The position numbers and the translations under genes were made by a program. Below the pieces are notes generated by a model that ran no database searches, was not told the origin of the DNA, and saw only the letters and a program-made list of their open reading frames with translations. Source: Dawidia cretensis (GTDB lineage Bacteria; Bacteroidota; Bacteroidia; Cytophagales; Cyclobacteriaceae). Taken from it: a DNA stretch of 64,000 bases. Shown here in pieces: positions 39,646 to 47,759 of the stretch. The stretch covers positions 248,001 through 312,000 of the forward strand of contig NZ_JAHESE010000002.1 of the NCBI RefSeq assembly GCF_018598175.1, written 5' to 3'. Positions within the stretch are counted from its first letter, which is position 1. The number at the start of each line of letters is the position of its first letter.

Positions 39646-41538
39646 TCAATACAACACGCGGAATTTAATCGTGTGCTCGATAGCGCGCAGCTTCGCGATT
39701 ACATCTTTGTTATATTCTTTGTTGATGTCGGTGATCACATAGCCCACCAGCTCGTTGGTCTTCAGGTATTGACCGGCAATGTTGATGCCGTGATCGGCCA
39801 GGGTCTGGTTGATCTTTGCCAGGATACCCGGTACGTTGTTGTGTATGTGGATCAGGCGGTGTGCATCCGTCAGGATCGGCAACGTCAGGTTCGGGAAGTT
39901 GACGCTGTTTGACGTGCTGCCAGTGTTGATATAGTCCATGATCTTGCCCGGCACAAAGCGACCGATGTTCTCTTGCGCTTCGGCGGTGCTGCCACCGATG
40001 TGCGGCGTGAGTATAGTGTTGGGCAGGCCCCGCAGCTCGTTGATAAACTCTTCGTCGTTGCTCACCGGCTCGTAGGGGAACACGTCAATGGCTGTACCCG
40101 CTACTTTTCCGCTCACGATGTTATCACGTAGCGCCTGGATGTCGACGACGTGTCCACGGCTGAGATTGATAAAGATCACGCCCTTCTTCATCAGCGCGAA
40201 TTCTTTCGCGCCGATCAGGTTCGCGTTTGACTTACGGCCGTCTACGTGCATGGAGATCACATCGGCTTGCTCCAGCACTTCTTCCATCGACTTGCACTTC
40301 ACGGCGTTACCCAGTGACAGGCGCTCTTCGGTGTCGTAGTACAGTACTTTCATGCCCAGCGATTCGGCAATGACCGACAGCTGTGTGCCGATGTTGCCGT
40401 AACCGATCATGCCGAGCTTTTTGCCACGCACTTCAAAGCTACCTTTAGCGGATTTGTCCCATACACCCTGGTGCATCTTTGTCGACTTGTCCACGATGCC
40501 ACGCATAAGCATGATCATCTCGGCCACGGCCAACTCTACCACAGAGCGGGTGTTGCTGAAGGGCGCGTTGAAGACAGCTATGCCGCGGCGTGTCGCCTCT
40601 TTGAGGTCGATTTGGTTGGTGCCGATACAGAATGCACCAATCGTCATCAAACGGTTGGCGTGTTCAAGTACCTTCGCCGTAACCATCGTCTTGGAACGGA
40701 TCCCGAGTACCGATACATCTTTGATCTTTTCGATCAGCTCATCTTCCGTCATGGCGGCGTGGTAGGTTTCCACGTTAAAGCCTTCGGCACGCAGCAGCTC
40801 GACGGCTACCGGGTGCACGTTCTCCAACAACAAGATGTTGATGCGGTTCTTCGGGTAGGATATCGCGGTATTCAATTTGTTCAGATAAAGGAATTCGTCC
40901 AGGCTCGGCGTAACATGGTCTGCCTTGCTTTTTACGTTTTCGCGGGCTACGTTTTCAGTAAATGCGAAGAACTTGTTGGCAAGTCCGGCTTGTTTGATCT
41001 CGTAGTCCGTATAACCATCACCGATAACGTAAATATCGCCTTCGAGGTTCAGTTTCTGCAGCTGGGTAACCTTGCCGCCATTGGCGGATAGCGGGTTCTC
41101 GGTGTCGAAGCCAATCACCTTACCATCGCTGTCAAAGCGAAACTCGTTGGCCAGGATGTTCTCCGGCTTGATGCCAAACTCGGTGACAATCGGCTCGATG
41201 AATTCGCGGAAACCGTTTGAAATGATGTAAATATTGTCGGCGTAGTTCTGAAAGAACTCTTTGTTGCGCTTAAACGATTCAGACACGCTGCCTTTCAACC
41301 GTGTAATCAATGCAGGCAGGTGGTGCTGGCTGGGCGCCAGCAAGTACAGTCGTTGCTCCAATGACTCGCGAAACGATATCGAACCATCCATACCCTGGTT
41401 GGTAATGGCGACAATCTTGTTCTTGCGATCTTCGCGTTCAGGATGATCTTGCAGCGAGATGTCGGCCAATACATCGAATGCTTCTACTTTTGTAAAGGTG
41501 CTATCAAAGTCGATGACAAAATACTTGTTCAGCTTCAT
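39646..41538 (-). CDS. serA: Fused phosphoserine phosphatase-like HAD domain and 3-phosphoglycerate dehydrogenase
   Basis: This 630-residue protein joins two enzymes. Residues about 1-220 form a HAD phosphatase of the SerB type: nucleophile motif DFDSTFT, Ser in ISNGFREF and the acidic GDGYTDYEI. Residues about 230-630 form a SerA: the substrate domain, NAD site GMIGYGNIGTQLS, Arg in NLSRGHVVD, the His/Glu pair (LTPHIGGST), and a C-terminal ACT domain (IHNNVPGILAKINQTLADHGINIA). With the class V aminotransferase this covers the three steps from 3-phosphoglycerate to serine. HAD-SerA fusions are known in Cytophagales-like genomes; assignment of the HAD part to phosphoserine is inferred. Confidence 0.9.
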   Translation of the reverse strand: MKLNKYFVIDFDSTFTKVEAFDVLADISLQDHPEREDRKNKIVAITNQGMDGSISFRESLEQRLYLLAPSQHHLPALITRLKGSVSESFKRNKEFFQNYADNIYIISNGFREFIEPIVTEFGIKPENILANEFRFDSDGKVIGFDTENPLSANGGKVTQLQKLNLEGDIYVIGDGYTDYEIKQAGLANKFFAFTENVARENVKSKADHVTPSLDEFLYLNKLNTAISYPKNRINILLLENVHPVAVELLRAEGFNVETYHAAMTEDELIEKIKDVSVLGIRSKTMVTAKVLEHANRLMTIGAFCIGTNQIDLKEATRRGIAVFNAPFSNTRSVVELAVAEMIMLMRGIVDKSTKMHQGVWDKSAKGSFEVRGKKLGMIGYGNIGTQLSVIAESLGMKVLYYDTEERLSLGNAVKCKSMEEVLEQADVISMHVDGRKSNANLIGAKEFALMKKGVIFINLSRGHVVDIQALRDNIVSGKVAGTAIDVFPYEPVSNDEEFINELRGLPNTILTPHIGGSTAEAQENIGRFVPGKIMDYINTGSTSNSVNFPNLTLPILTDAHRLIHIHNNVPGILAKINQTLADHGINIAGQYLKTNELVGYVITDINKEYNKDVIAKLRAIEHTIKFRVLY

Positions 41539-41636
41539 GGGTAGGAAATGAAGCGCAAATGTAATTTATCCTGTACGATGTACGATGTGATGGACGCTAT
41601 TTTAATTGTCCTAACGGTTGTCCGTTGGTGCCGTGC

Positions 41637-42074
41637 TTATAGCGCCAAATGCATGACCACTGCCGAAGGACCACACACATGCGAGAACTCCGACGATGCC
41701 TTGATAGCGTCAGGCACTGCTTCACGCGCGACGTCCGTAAAGCCTTTCTTCAGAAAGAAACCCCGTGCGCGCTCGGTGAGTAAATATATACCTTTCAGTC
41801 CGCGACCACGCGCTTCGGCTAACAGATATTCGGTAATGTTTGTGCCAACGGCCTGCCCACGTATACCGAGCTTCACGGACAGGGAGCGAAGCAGTGCGTA
41901 CGTGTCATATACTTCGAGCGCGCCCGTGCCGACGAGTTGGTCGCCTTCATAGTAGCCCACGAGTAGATCGCGTGTATAGTCGAGATCGTCGGCGGGCAAA
42001 CCCGAGGCACGCAGCAACGTGCGAAAAGATTCAAAACGTTCTACAGTGTCGATGAGTCGATAGGTCAGTTCCAT
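41637..42074 (-). CDS. arsN2: Arsenic-resistance type GNAT acetyltransferase ArsN2
   Basis: Read from the ATG at 42074 this 145-residue protein has a GNAT core (VKLGIRGQAVGTNITEYLLAEARGRGL, with R/Q-xxG loop), a short N-terminal DYTRDLLVGYYEGD strand and the C-terminal VCGPSAVVMHLAL. This matches ArsN2-like acetyltransferases. It lies 18 bp after an arsR gene on the same strand, which supports the arsenic assignment. The substrate (arsinothricin or another arsenical) is not visible. An upstream ATG at 42149 would overlap arsR and is less likely. Confidence 0.85.
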   Translation of the reverse strand: MELTYRLIDTVERFESFRTLLRASGLPADDLDYTRDLLVGYYEGDQLVGTGALEVYDTYALLRSLSVKLGIRGQAVGTNITEYLLAEARGRGLKGIYLLTERARGFFLKKGFTDVAREAVPDAIKASSEFSHVCGPSAVVMHLAL

Positions 42075-42091
42075 GCGGCTAATGTAAGGGA

Positions 42092-42451
42092 TCAATCCGG
42101 CGAATGCATAACAACGGCAGAAGTTTCGTGCGTTTCCATCGGCGTACAATGCAGGAAGAGGTTGCCCAACGCCATGCGTGCGCGGTTCCAGATCTTTTCG
42201 TCAATCGAGTAGTGTACGCTGGGGCCATCGTTATGGCCTTTGATCAACCCCGCTTGCCGCAGGGCCTTCAGGTGCTGCGAAATCGTGGCTTGCGACAGGG
42301 GCAGACCGTCGACGATATCGCCGCACAGGCAACGCCGGCGTTGCGCCAGGAACTGTAAAATGGCAATGCGGGCCGGATGCCCAAGTGCATGCGCATATTC
42401 GGCCAGATGTAGCTGCGCCGGCGTAAAACCGTCGATTTTACTTGCCCCCAT
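42092..42451 (-). CDS. arsR: ArsR-family metal-sensing repressor
   Basis: This 119-residue winged-helix protein has the recognition helix region LSQATISQHLKALRQAGLI and a Cys pair CLCGD in the third helix, matching the ELCVCDL arsenite-sensing motif. It should release DNA on binding As(III) or Sb(III). A perfect operator-like inverted repeat lies 14-29 bp upstream. The arsR-arsN2 pair is the whole visible operon; no arsenite pump or arsenate reductase is adjacent. Confidence 0.93.
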   Translation of the reverse strand: MGASKIDGFTPAQLHLAEYAHALGHPARIAILQFLAQRRRCLCGDIVDGLPLSQATISQHLKALRQAGLIKGHNDGPSVHYSIDEKIWNRARMALGNLFLHCTPMETHETSAVVMHSPD

Positions 42452-42464
42452 AGATTTCGGTTAG

Positions 42465-42480
42465 ATCGTAATAATACGAT
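42465..42480 (-). promoter_or_regulatory. Probable ArsR operator
   Basis: ATCGTA-N4-TACGAT, a perfect 6+4+6 palindrome, begins 14 bp upstream of the arsR ATG. ArsR-family repressors typically bind such dyads over their own promoter, so autorepression is expected. Confidence 0.65.
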
Positions 42481-42624
42481 TTATCTGGCGTTTCGTCAAC
42501 CCCCCATTTTTGAGGTCTCCAGGTATTGCCGGGGGAAAAGGCTACCGGAAGAGCGGGCAACCTGGTCAGGGAGAGTGCCTGAAAAAGGTGGTCATTAACG
42601 TAAGCTTACAGGAAATGACATGGC

Positions 42625-42698
42625 ATTGATATAGTCCATAAAGGGCTATGTCGATGCTATTACAATGCTATTACATATCTATATCAATACTATTATAT
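42625..42698. repeat. Four 11-bp direct repeats plus an inverted repeat in the arsR-transketolase gap
   Basis: Units TGCTATTACAA (42655-42665), TGCTATTACAT (42666-42676), ATCTATATCAA (42677-42687) and TACTATTATAT (42688-42698) run head to tail. ATTGATATAG (42625-42634) is the reverse complement of CTATATCAAT (42679-42688). The sequence is far more AT-rich than its surroundings. It lies about 200 bp upstream of arsR, in a 341-bp gene-free gap between arsR and the transketolase terminator. Confidence 0.65.
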
Positions 42699-42734
42699 AT
42701 CCGCTTAAGCCTGCTGATTCGGGCCCTAAAAAGC

Positions 42735-42764
42735 CGAAAGGCTGCCTGAATGGGCAGCCTTTCG
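42735..42764 (-). terminator. Terminator after the transketolase gene
   Basis: CGAAAGGCTGCC (42735-42746) pairs with GGCAGCCTTTCG (42753-42764) around a 6-nt loop. Read on the minus strand, a GGCTTTTTAGG sequence follows the stem, giving a short T-run 29 bp after the transketolase stop. Confidence 0.8.
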
Positions 42765-42792
42765 TGTAATCTTATTCGTAATTTGCGAGTGT

Positions 42793-43749
42793 CTACTTCT
42801 TCTTACGTTGAATCGCCTTTTCCGCTGCGGCGACGATGTTTTTGGGAGTCAACCCGTATTTCTCCAGCAGCTGCGTAGGCGTGCCACTCTCTCCAAAAGA
42901 GTCATTTACAGCGACCATTTCGATCGGCAGCGGGTTGTGACGTGCCAATACCTGGGCTACGGCGTCGCCCAGACCACCGTTGATCTGGTGCTCTTCGGCG
43001 GTTACCACGCAGCCGGTCTTGCTCGCAGAGGTCAGGATGGCTTCCACGTCCAGCGGTTTGATGGTGTGGATGTTGATCAGCTCCACGCTGATGCCCTTCT
43101 CCGCCAGGATGGCTTCGGCCTCAACGGCTTGCCATACCATGTGGCCGCAAGCAAAGATCGTTACGTCTTTGCCGTCCAGCATCTTGTCGGCTTTGCCGAT
43201 GGTGAAGGGGCGGTCGGCAGTAAAGATCGGCCAGTTGGGACGGCCAAAGCGCAGGTAGGCGGGGCCATGATGTGAGCCCAACGCGATCGTAGCGGCCTTG
43301 GTTTGGGCAAAGTCGCAGGGTACGATCACCGTCATGCCCGGCAGCATCTTCATCATGCCGATATCTTCCAGGATCTGGTGCGTGGCACCGTCTTCACCCA
43401 GGGTGAGGCCGGCGTGTGACGCGCAGATCTTAACGTTTTTATCTGAATAAGCAACCGACTGGCGGATTTGGTCATACACACGGCCGGTCGAGAAGTTTGC
43501 AAAAGTACCGGTAAACGGGATCTTGTCGCCAATGGCCATGCCCGCCGCCATGCCGATCATGTTTGCTTCGGCAATACCAATCTGGAAAAAGCGTTCGGGG
43601 AATTCCTTCTTGAAGGCATCCATCTTTAACGATCCGGTCAGGTCGGCGCAAAGCGCTACCACGTTCGGATTCTGTTTGCCCAGTTCGTGCAGCCCGACGC
43701 CAAAGCCCGAGCGTGTGTCTTTCTTTTCAGTGAAGGTGAATTTGGTCAT
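42793..43749 (-). CDS. Transketolase C-terminal half
   Basis: This 318-residue protein has the pyrimidine-binding and C-terminal transketolase domains. It shows [13 protein letters not shown], the catalytic-Glu segment [19 protein letters not shown], the [10 protein letters not shown] loop and a C-terminal domain with [16 protein letters not shown]. In many bacteria the N-terminal half is a separate adjacent gene; here none is in the window, and the upstream gene is a VWA protein. It must pair with a half encoded elsewhere, or serve a different transketolase-like role. Alternatives include the beta chain of an E1 or DXS-like enzyme, but the motif order favours transketolase. Confidence 0.88.
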   Translation of the reverse strand: MTKFTFTEKKDTRSGFGVGLHELGKQNPNVVALCADLTGSLKMDAFKKEFPERFFQIGIAEANMIGMAAGMAIGDKIPFTGTFANFSTGRVYDQIRQSVAYSDKNVKICASHAGLTLGEDGATHQILEDIGMMKMLPGMTVIVPCDFAQTKAATIALGSHHGPAYLRFGRPNWPIFTADRPFTIGKADKMLDGKDVTIFACGHMVWQAVEAEAILAEKGISVELINIHTIKPLDVEAILTSASKTGCVVTAEEHQINGGLGDAVAQVLARHNPLPIEMVAVNDSFGESGTPTQLLEKYGLTPKNIVAAAEKAIQRKKK

Positions 43750-43888
43750 GGAGATAGTAGCGTTGTTTCGTCTGTCCCGTCTACCGACAGGCAGGCCCGC
43801 ACGGTTGGCACCGGCAAAGCGTTGCGAAAGTCGTAAATAAATTTCGTATCTGCCAGTGCCCCGGCTGCACTATTTGCCGCGGCCCCGG

Positions 43889-45283
43889 TCAATTAAAGAC
43901 GTTCACCGTGGCCGTCTCGCCCGCTTTCAGGGTGAGGGTGCGCGACCCGGTAAATTTGCTTCCGCCGGCATTCTTCACGCGAAATACGATCTTGTATTTG
44001 CCCGGTAGCAGCGTCAGCGGGAAGCGAGGCCGCCGGTTGTCCAGGTCGCAGACCCATTCCTGGGTGCCGTCGGCCAGGATTTCATATAAGCTGCCAAAGC
44101 CGGTGGCAATGGTGTTGAGGTTGAGAATGCCCGGCGCCGGCAGATAGACGTTTTGGATTTTGCCGCCCTGTATATCCACGCTAAACTTGCGTCGGGGTAG
44201 CGTCAGCGTTTCCACTTCATACGCACCCGCCAGGTAGCGGATATTCTCGGTACTGCGTTGGACGTTTAGCACCTCTGTTTTTCCTTTCTGTCGTACAATG
44301 GCCTCCAGGTTGCTGTCGGTGCGTCCTTCCTGCTGAATGACCAGGTTGCCCTGGGGCACATCGATGCGTACGATGTTATGCTTCCCGTTCTCGAGCGTTA
44401 CGTTGCGCTTGATGGTAGGCGGCAACGTATAGACTATCAGGTCGTAATCTACCACCGGATCTACCTGCACCGAGTCCGGGCGCCCCTGGGCATCGCGGTA
44501 GTGCACAAAGTCGTACAGGCCCAATCCTGTCAGCGTGTTGACAAAGCTTACGTTTACATTCGTTTCCGTCGGTTGCCGCTTGGCGTCCAGGAGCTCTACG
44601 CTTACCGTGGTACGGGCAAATGTCGACTCGATGGCTTTGTTCAGCTCGCGGTAAAACTCCTGGGGTGTTTCGGCGCTGATATACCGGCCGGCGCAGTCCA
44701 GCGTCTTTTCGGCCCGCAGGCCCAACCCGATGATATAGGGTTTTAGAAATATCCCCGATTTCTGCAATGCGCGCGAGGTGGCGCACACATCGCCCCCGCA
44801 AGACTCAATGCCGTCGGTAATGAGGATCACAATATTGCGATAACCCACACTGTTGCCCGGAAAGTCTTTGGCTGCTTGTTCCAACGAGTAGGTAATGGGG
44901 GTAACGCCTTTGGGTTTGATCTCGTCGATCTTGGCCATGATCTGCGCATGGTTCCTGGGCTTGAAGGGTACCTCCAGCTTGGTGTCCTTGCAGTTGTTGA
45001 CCTCTTTCATGAACTGGTGCCCGTACACACGCAGCGCCAATTCCAGTTTGTCGTTTTGTTTCAGGGAGTCGACCACCTTGGTGAGAATGTTGCGCGCAAT
45101 GCTCATCTTGGTCTGGTTGCGCCCCCAGGGCTCCAGCATGCTGCCCGAGCCATCAAACAGAAACAGGATGCGCGTCTTTTCAGGTAGTTTTTGTTGCAGC
45201 TTCGTTTGCGCCACGGAAACCGACCATCCCATCATCCCCGCTACCAAACACACCAGCCATTTGACTCGTAACGCCCTGCTCAT
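43889..45283 (-). CDS. Exported VWA-domain protein
   Basis: Read from the ATG at 45283 this is a 464-residue protein with signal peptide (SRALRVKWLVCLVAGMMGWSVSVAQ). A VWA domain follows (about residues 35-215: MIDAS FDGSGSML, Thr in KPKGVTPIT, Asp in ITDGIESCG), then a long beta-rich C-terminal part of Ig-like segments (about 220-460). An earlier ATG at 45304 (MTNFRDI) would lengthen it by 7 residues and is possible. The layout resembles exported CapB/TerY-like VWA proteins of unknown role. It is divergent from a CBS-domain gene 108 bp away. Confidence 0.82.
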   Translation of the reverse strand: MSRALRVKWLVCLVAGMMGWSVSVAQTKLQQKLPEKTRILFLFDGSGSMLEPWGRNQTKMSIARNILTKVVDSLKQNDKLELALRVYGHQFMKEVNNCKDTKLEVPFKPRNHAQIMAKIDEIKPKGVTPITYSLEQAAKDFPGNSVGYRNIVILITDGIESCGGDVCATSRALQKSGIFLKPYIIGLGLRAEKTLDCAGRYISAETPQEFYRELNKAIESTFARTTVSVELLDAKRQPTETNVNVSFVNTLTGLGLYDFVHYRDAQGRPDSVQVDPVVDYDLIVYTLPPTIKRNVTLENGKHNIVRIDVPQGNLVIQQEGRTDSNLEAIVRQKGKTEVLNVQRSTENIRYLAGAYEVETLTLPRRKFSVDIQGGKIQNVYLPAPGILNLNTIATGFGSLYEILADGTQEWVCDLDNRRPRFPLTLLPGKYKIVFRVKNAGGSKFTGSRTLTLKAGETATVNVFN

Positions 45284-45391
45284 GATATCCCTGAAATTGG
45301 TCATGGACGCAAGGTCGTGTGGATTTCCCGAAATCACATTGTTTCCAGGCACGAAAATGATTAACTTCTCCTCAAGACAACGCAAACTGGT

Positions 45392-45829
45392 ATGGGAAAA
45401 GTCAGAAACATTCTGCAGGCGAAAGGGAACCAGGTTTTCTCAGTCGAGCCTACAACGACGGTCTACAAGGCCATCGAGCTTATGTCAGAAAAGAACATCG
45501 GCGGGTTGCTCATCACCGACGCTGATGGAAAGATGCTGGGCATCTTCACGGAACGCGACTACGCCCGGCGCGTGATCTTACAGGGACGCTCCTCCAAAGA
45601 CACCGACATCGGCGAGATCATGACGGCGGATCCGGTAACGGTGTCGCCAGACAACAGCATCGAAGATTGTATGAAGCTGATGACCGATCGTTTTGTTCGC
45701 CACTTGCCGGTGCTCGACAACGGCTGCCTCTGCGGCATGATCTCCATCGGCGACGTCGTACGCTTTATCATAGACGAGCAGCGCGGCATCATCGAAGAGC
45801 TGGAAGTTTACATCACCGGCCACCGGTAA
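45392..45829 (+). CDS. Two-CBS-domain protein
   Basis: This 145-residue protein consists only of a CBS pair (about residues 12-65, FSVEPTTTVYKAIELM...GIFTERDYARRV; and 78-135, MTADPVTVSPDNSIEDCM...VRHLPVLDNG...GMISIGDVV). Such stand-alone proteins bind adenine nucleotides and regulate partners; the partner is unknown. It converges on the hypothetical lipoprotein gene with a 7-bp gap. Confidence 0.92.
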   Translation: MGKVRNILQAKGNQVFSVEPTTTVYKAIELMSEKNIGGLLITDADGKMLGIFTERDYARRVILQGRSSKDTDIGEIMTADPVTVSPDNSIEDCMKLMTDRFVRHLPVLDNGCLCGMISIGDVVRFIIDEQRGIIEELEVYITGHR

Positions 45830-45836
45830 AGAAAAG

Positions 45837-46361
45837 TCAGGCACTAAATTCCACCCGGTGCAATACGTTACGCGTTGCACGGCTGATCAGCAATGTATGC
45901 CGTATTGGTCCGCGCACGCACTCATATACTTCAAACGCTGTTATGTCGGCTTCCCAAAAGAACGCTCCCGCTGCCAGCTCGGTGGCATGCAGCGGCTGCG
46001 CGAGCATGGTCAATGCACGAGGGTCAATGCGCCGGCAGACAGTATCGGCTACCGCCACATGCTTTGAAAAAGCAGTATGTACCACGGCGCGCAATACGGC
46101 GTCAGGGTCAGCGACATAAGCAAAGTAGTGCGCCTCCTGCCCCGAGAGATACTTCACATTCAATCCTTCTACTTTCTCCAGTCGCAGCGCTTGTAAAAAC
46201 GCCGGTGACAAGGTGTCTTGCAACGATGCGTGCAGCACAATCGGGCCAACGGCCTCGTCCACAGCGGCTGCAACGTCGGGCGTCTGCTGACGTTTGTCAC
46301 ATGCTGCTGATAAGAAGAGCAACAGCAGGGGTATAACGGCAAGAAGTCCTCGTCGGGTCAT
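45837..46361 (-). CDS. Small hypothetical lipoprotein
   Basis: Read from the ATG at 46361 this 174-residue protein has a lipoprotein signal (RRGLLAVIPLLLLFLSAAC, then DKRQQTP). The mature part is helix/strand mixed, with no recognised domain. It sits 7 bp after the TerB-like gene, and with the lipoprotein gene at 46787 forms a three-gene minus-strand run. Function unknown. Confidence 0.72.
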   Translation of the reverse strand: MTRRGLLAVIPLLLLFLSAACDKRQQTPDVAAAVDEAVGPIVLHASLQDTLSPAFLQALRLEKVEGLNVKYLSGQEAHYFAYVADPDAVLRAVVHTAFSKHVAVADTVCRRIDPRALTMLAQPLHATELAAGAFFWEADITAFEVYECVRGPIRHTLLISRATRNVLHRVEFSA

Positions 46362-46368
46362 GCAAATG

Positions 46369-46734
46369 TTATTTCGATAGTGCAATCAGCTGCGTAAGCG
46401 CCTCTAAGGCTTTGGTTTCCGCCGGCGCTACCTGGCCGTCGGCGCGAATGATCTCCTGCATGGTGGTCAGGATCGCTTCGTGGTCGGCGCCATGGCCGGG
46501 GCCGAATTGGCGGACCGAAGTCTCCAATAGCTCGGGCAGCCGGGCTTTATCCATGGCGTTGTATTCGCGAATGGTGGTATAAAGTTTCTTCTCCAGGTCC
46601 GTGCCGGCGGGGTAGAGGGACGCCATCTTGCTTTTGATCGCGGCGATCTCGGCCGGGTCGTATTGGTTGTCGGCTTGCGACAAGTGCACGTAGAGGAAAA
46701 CGATAAAGTCGGGAAAGGAAGAGAGTTTTGCCAT
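46369..46734 (-). CDS. TerB-like small helical protein
   Basis: Read from the ATG at 46734 this 121-residue, all-helical protein has the pattern FLYVHLSQADNQYDPAEIAAIKSKM and MQEIIRADGQVAPAETKALEAL, with paired acidic metal-site-like helices as in TerB/DjlA-type domains. The frame stays open to 46821, but the extension overlaps the next gene's end and lacks family character. The role in Bacteroidota is unknown. Confidence 0.75.
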   Translation of the reverse strand: MAKLSSFPDFIVFLYVHLSQADNQYDPAEIAAIKSKMASLYPAGTDLEKKLYTTIREYNAMDKARLPELLETSVRQFGPGHGADHEAILTTMQEIIRADGQVAPAETKALEALTQLIALSK

Positions 46735-46786
46735 GATGAAGATATGGAGAAAGGTTCTGTTTGATGTTTCTTTAGTGAATACGATT

Positions 46787-47707
46787 TTATTGTACTCGGA
46801 AAATGGTCGTCTCGATAACATTGCTCACGTGCAATGCGCGGTCTTTCAGCGAAATGCGTAGCTTCAGGTTTTTACCGGTGAAAAGATCCCGAAAGCCGGA
46901 GCTTGCCATGGCGTAGGTAATTTCACCTTCGTTCTGTGAGATGATGTTAACGTCAAAGACTAAATCCCTGTGGTGGCCAGGCGTGAACGAAGAGAGGAGC
47001 GGGAGCCGGGTGTCAAAGCCTTGTGCGCAGGTCTTGGTCGGCAGGTCCCGCGAGAAGTCGAATTCGGTAAACGCGCCGTCATTTCCTTCTACCAAAAAAT
47101 CGATATATAGGTTCAGCGCATTTTCATTTCGTTCGGAGTAGAAAGTGTTATCCGTCGAATGAAGTAAATAGAATTTCTCACCCTCCATCGTGAGTGAATC
47201 GGTAATGACGTGCGAGTCGTCCAGGATGCTCTTGTCTTTGGCTGCTACGAGAATGCCTCCAGCCCGGTAGTGCAGGCATGAGTACGGGTATAGCAATGGC
47301 GGAAGGTTGTTGAACGCCGGCTTTTCGCGCGTCTCGATTGTTGCGAGCTTTCCGGTGGCCGCGCCGGGCGTTACCATGACAAAGGGCATGATGGTCAAAT
47401 CGTAGGGCACATCGACTCGCCTGCCAGGTATCGATGTTAGCGTATTTTCATTTTCGAGGAAGAAGTTATAGGACTGGTAGGGAACATCCTGGTCTTCTAT
47501 GGTCAGGCCGATATCCCCGTCGCCATCCCGGTACCGAAAGGTTACGGCAATGGTATCGATCGACGATGACGCGCTGGCGCTGCGCGTAAACTTTGTCGAT
47601 ACAAAATCAAGTTGCGGCTCGATGGCATACTGTACATCGTTGTTACCGTCATCACTATCACAGCCGGCCAACAGGGCCAGCATTCCCACATAAATAATAC
47701 GTCTCAC
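46787..47707 (-). CDS. Hypothetical lipoprotein
   Basis: This 306-residue protein has a lipoprotein signal (RRIIYVGMLALLAGC, then DSDDGNND, an acidic surface-export-like tail). The rest is beta-rich with an early DGDGDIGLTIEDQD acidic segment that may bind calcium. I recognise no domain. It is the first gene of the three-gene run ending at 45837. Confidence 0.75.
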   Translation of the reverse strand: MRRIIYVGMLALLAGCDSDDGNNDVQYAIEPQLDFVSTKFTRSASASSSIDTIAVTFRYRDGDGDIGLTIEDQDVPYQSYNFFLENENTLTSIPGRRVDVPYDLTIMPFVMVTPGAATGKLATIETREKPAFNNLPPLLYPYSCLHYRAGGILVAAKDKSILDDSHVITDSLTMEGEKFYLLHSTDNTFYSERNENALNLYIDFLVEGNDGAFTEFDFSRDLPTKTCAQGFDTRLPLLSSFTPGHHRDLVFDVNIISQNEGEITYAMASSGFRDLFTGKNLKLRISLKDRALHVSNVIETTIFRVQ

Positions 47708-47759
47708 GTTCTAAGAGCAAAAAGGATCCACTATAATTTTTTACAAACTGCTGCCAGGG

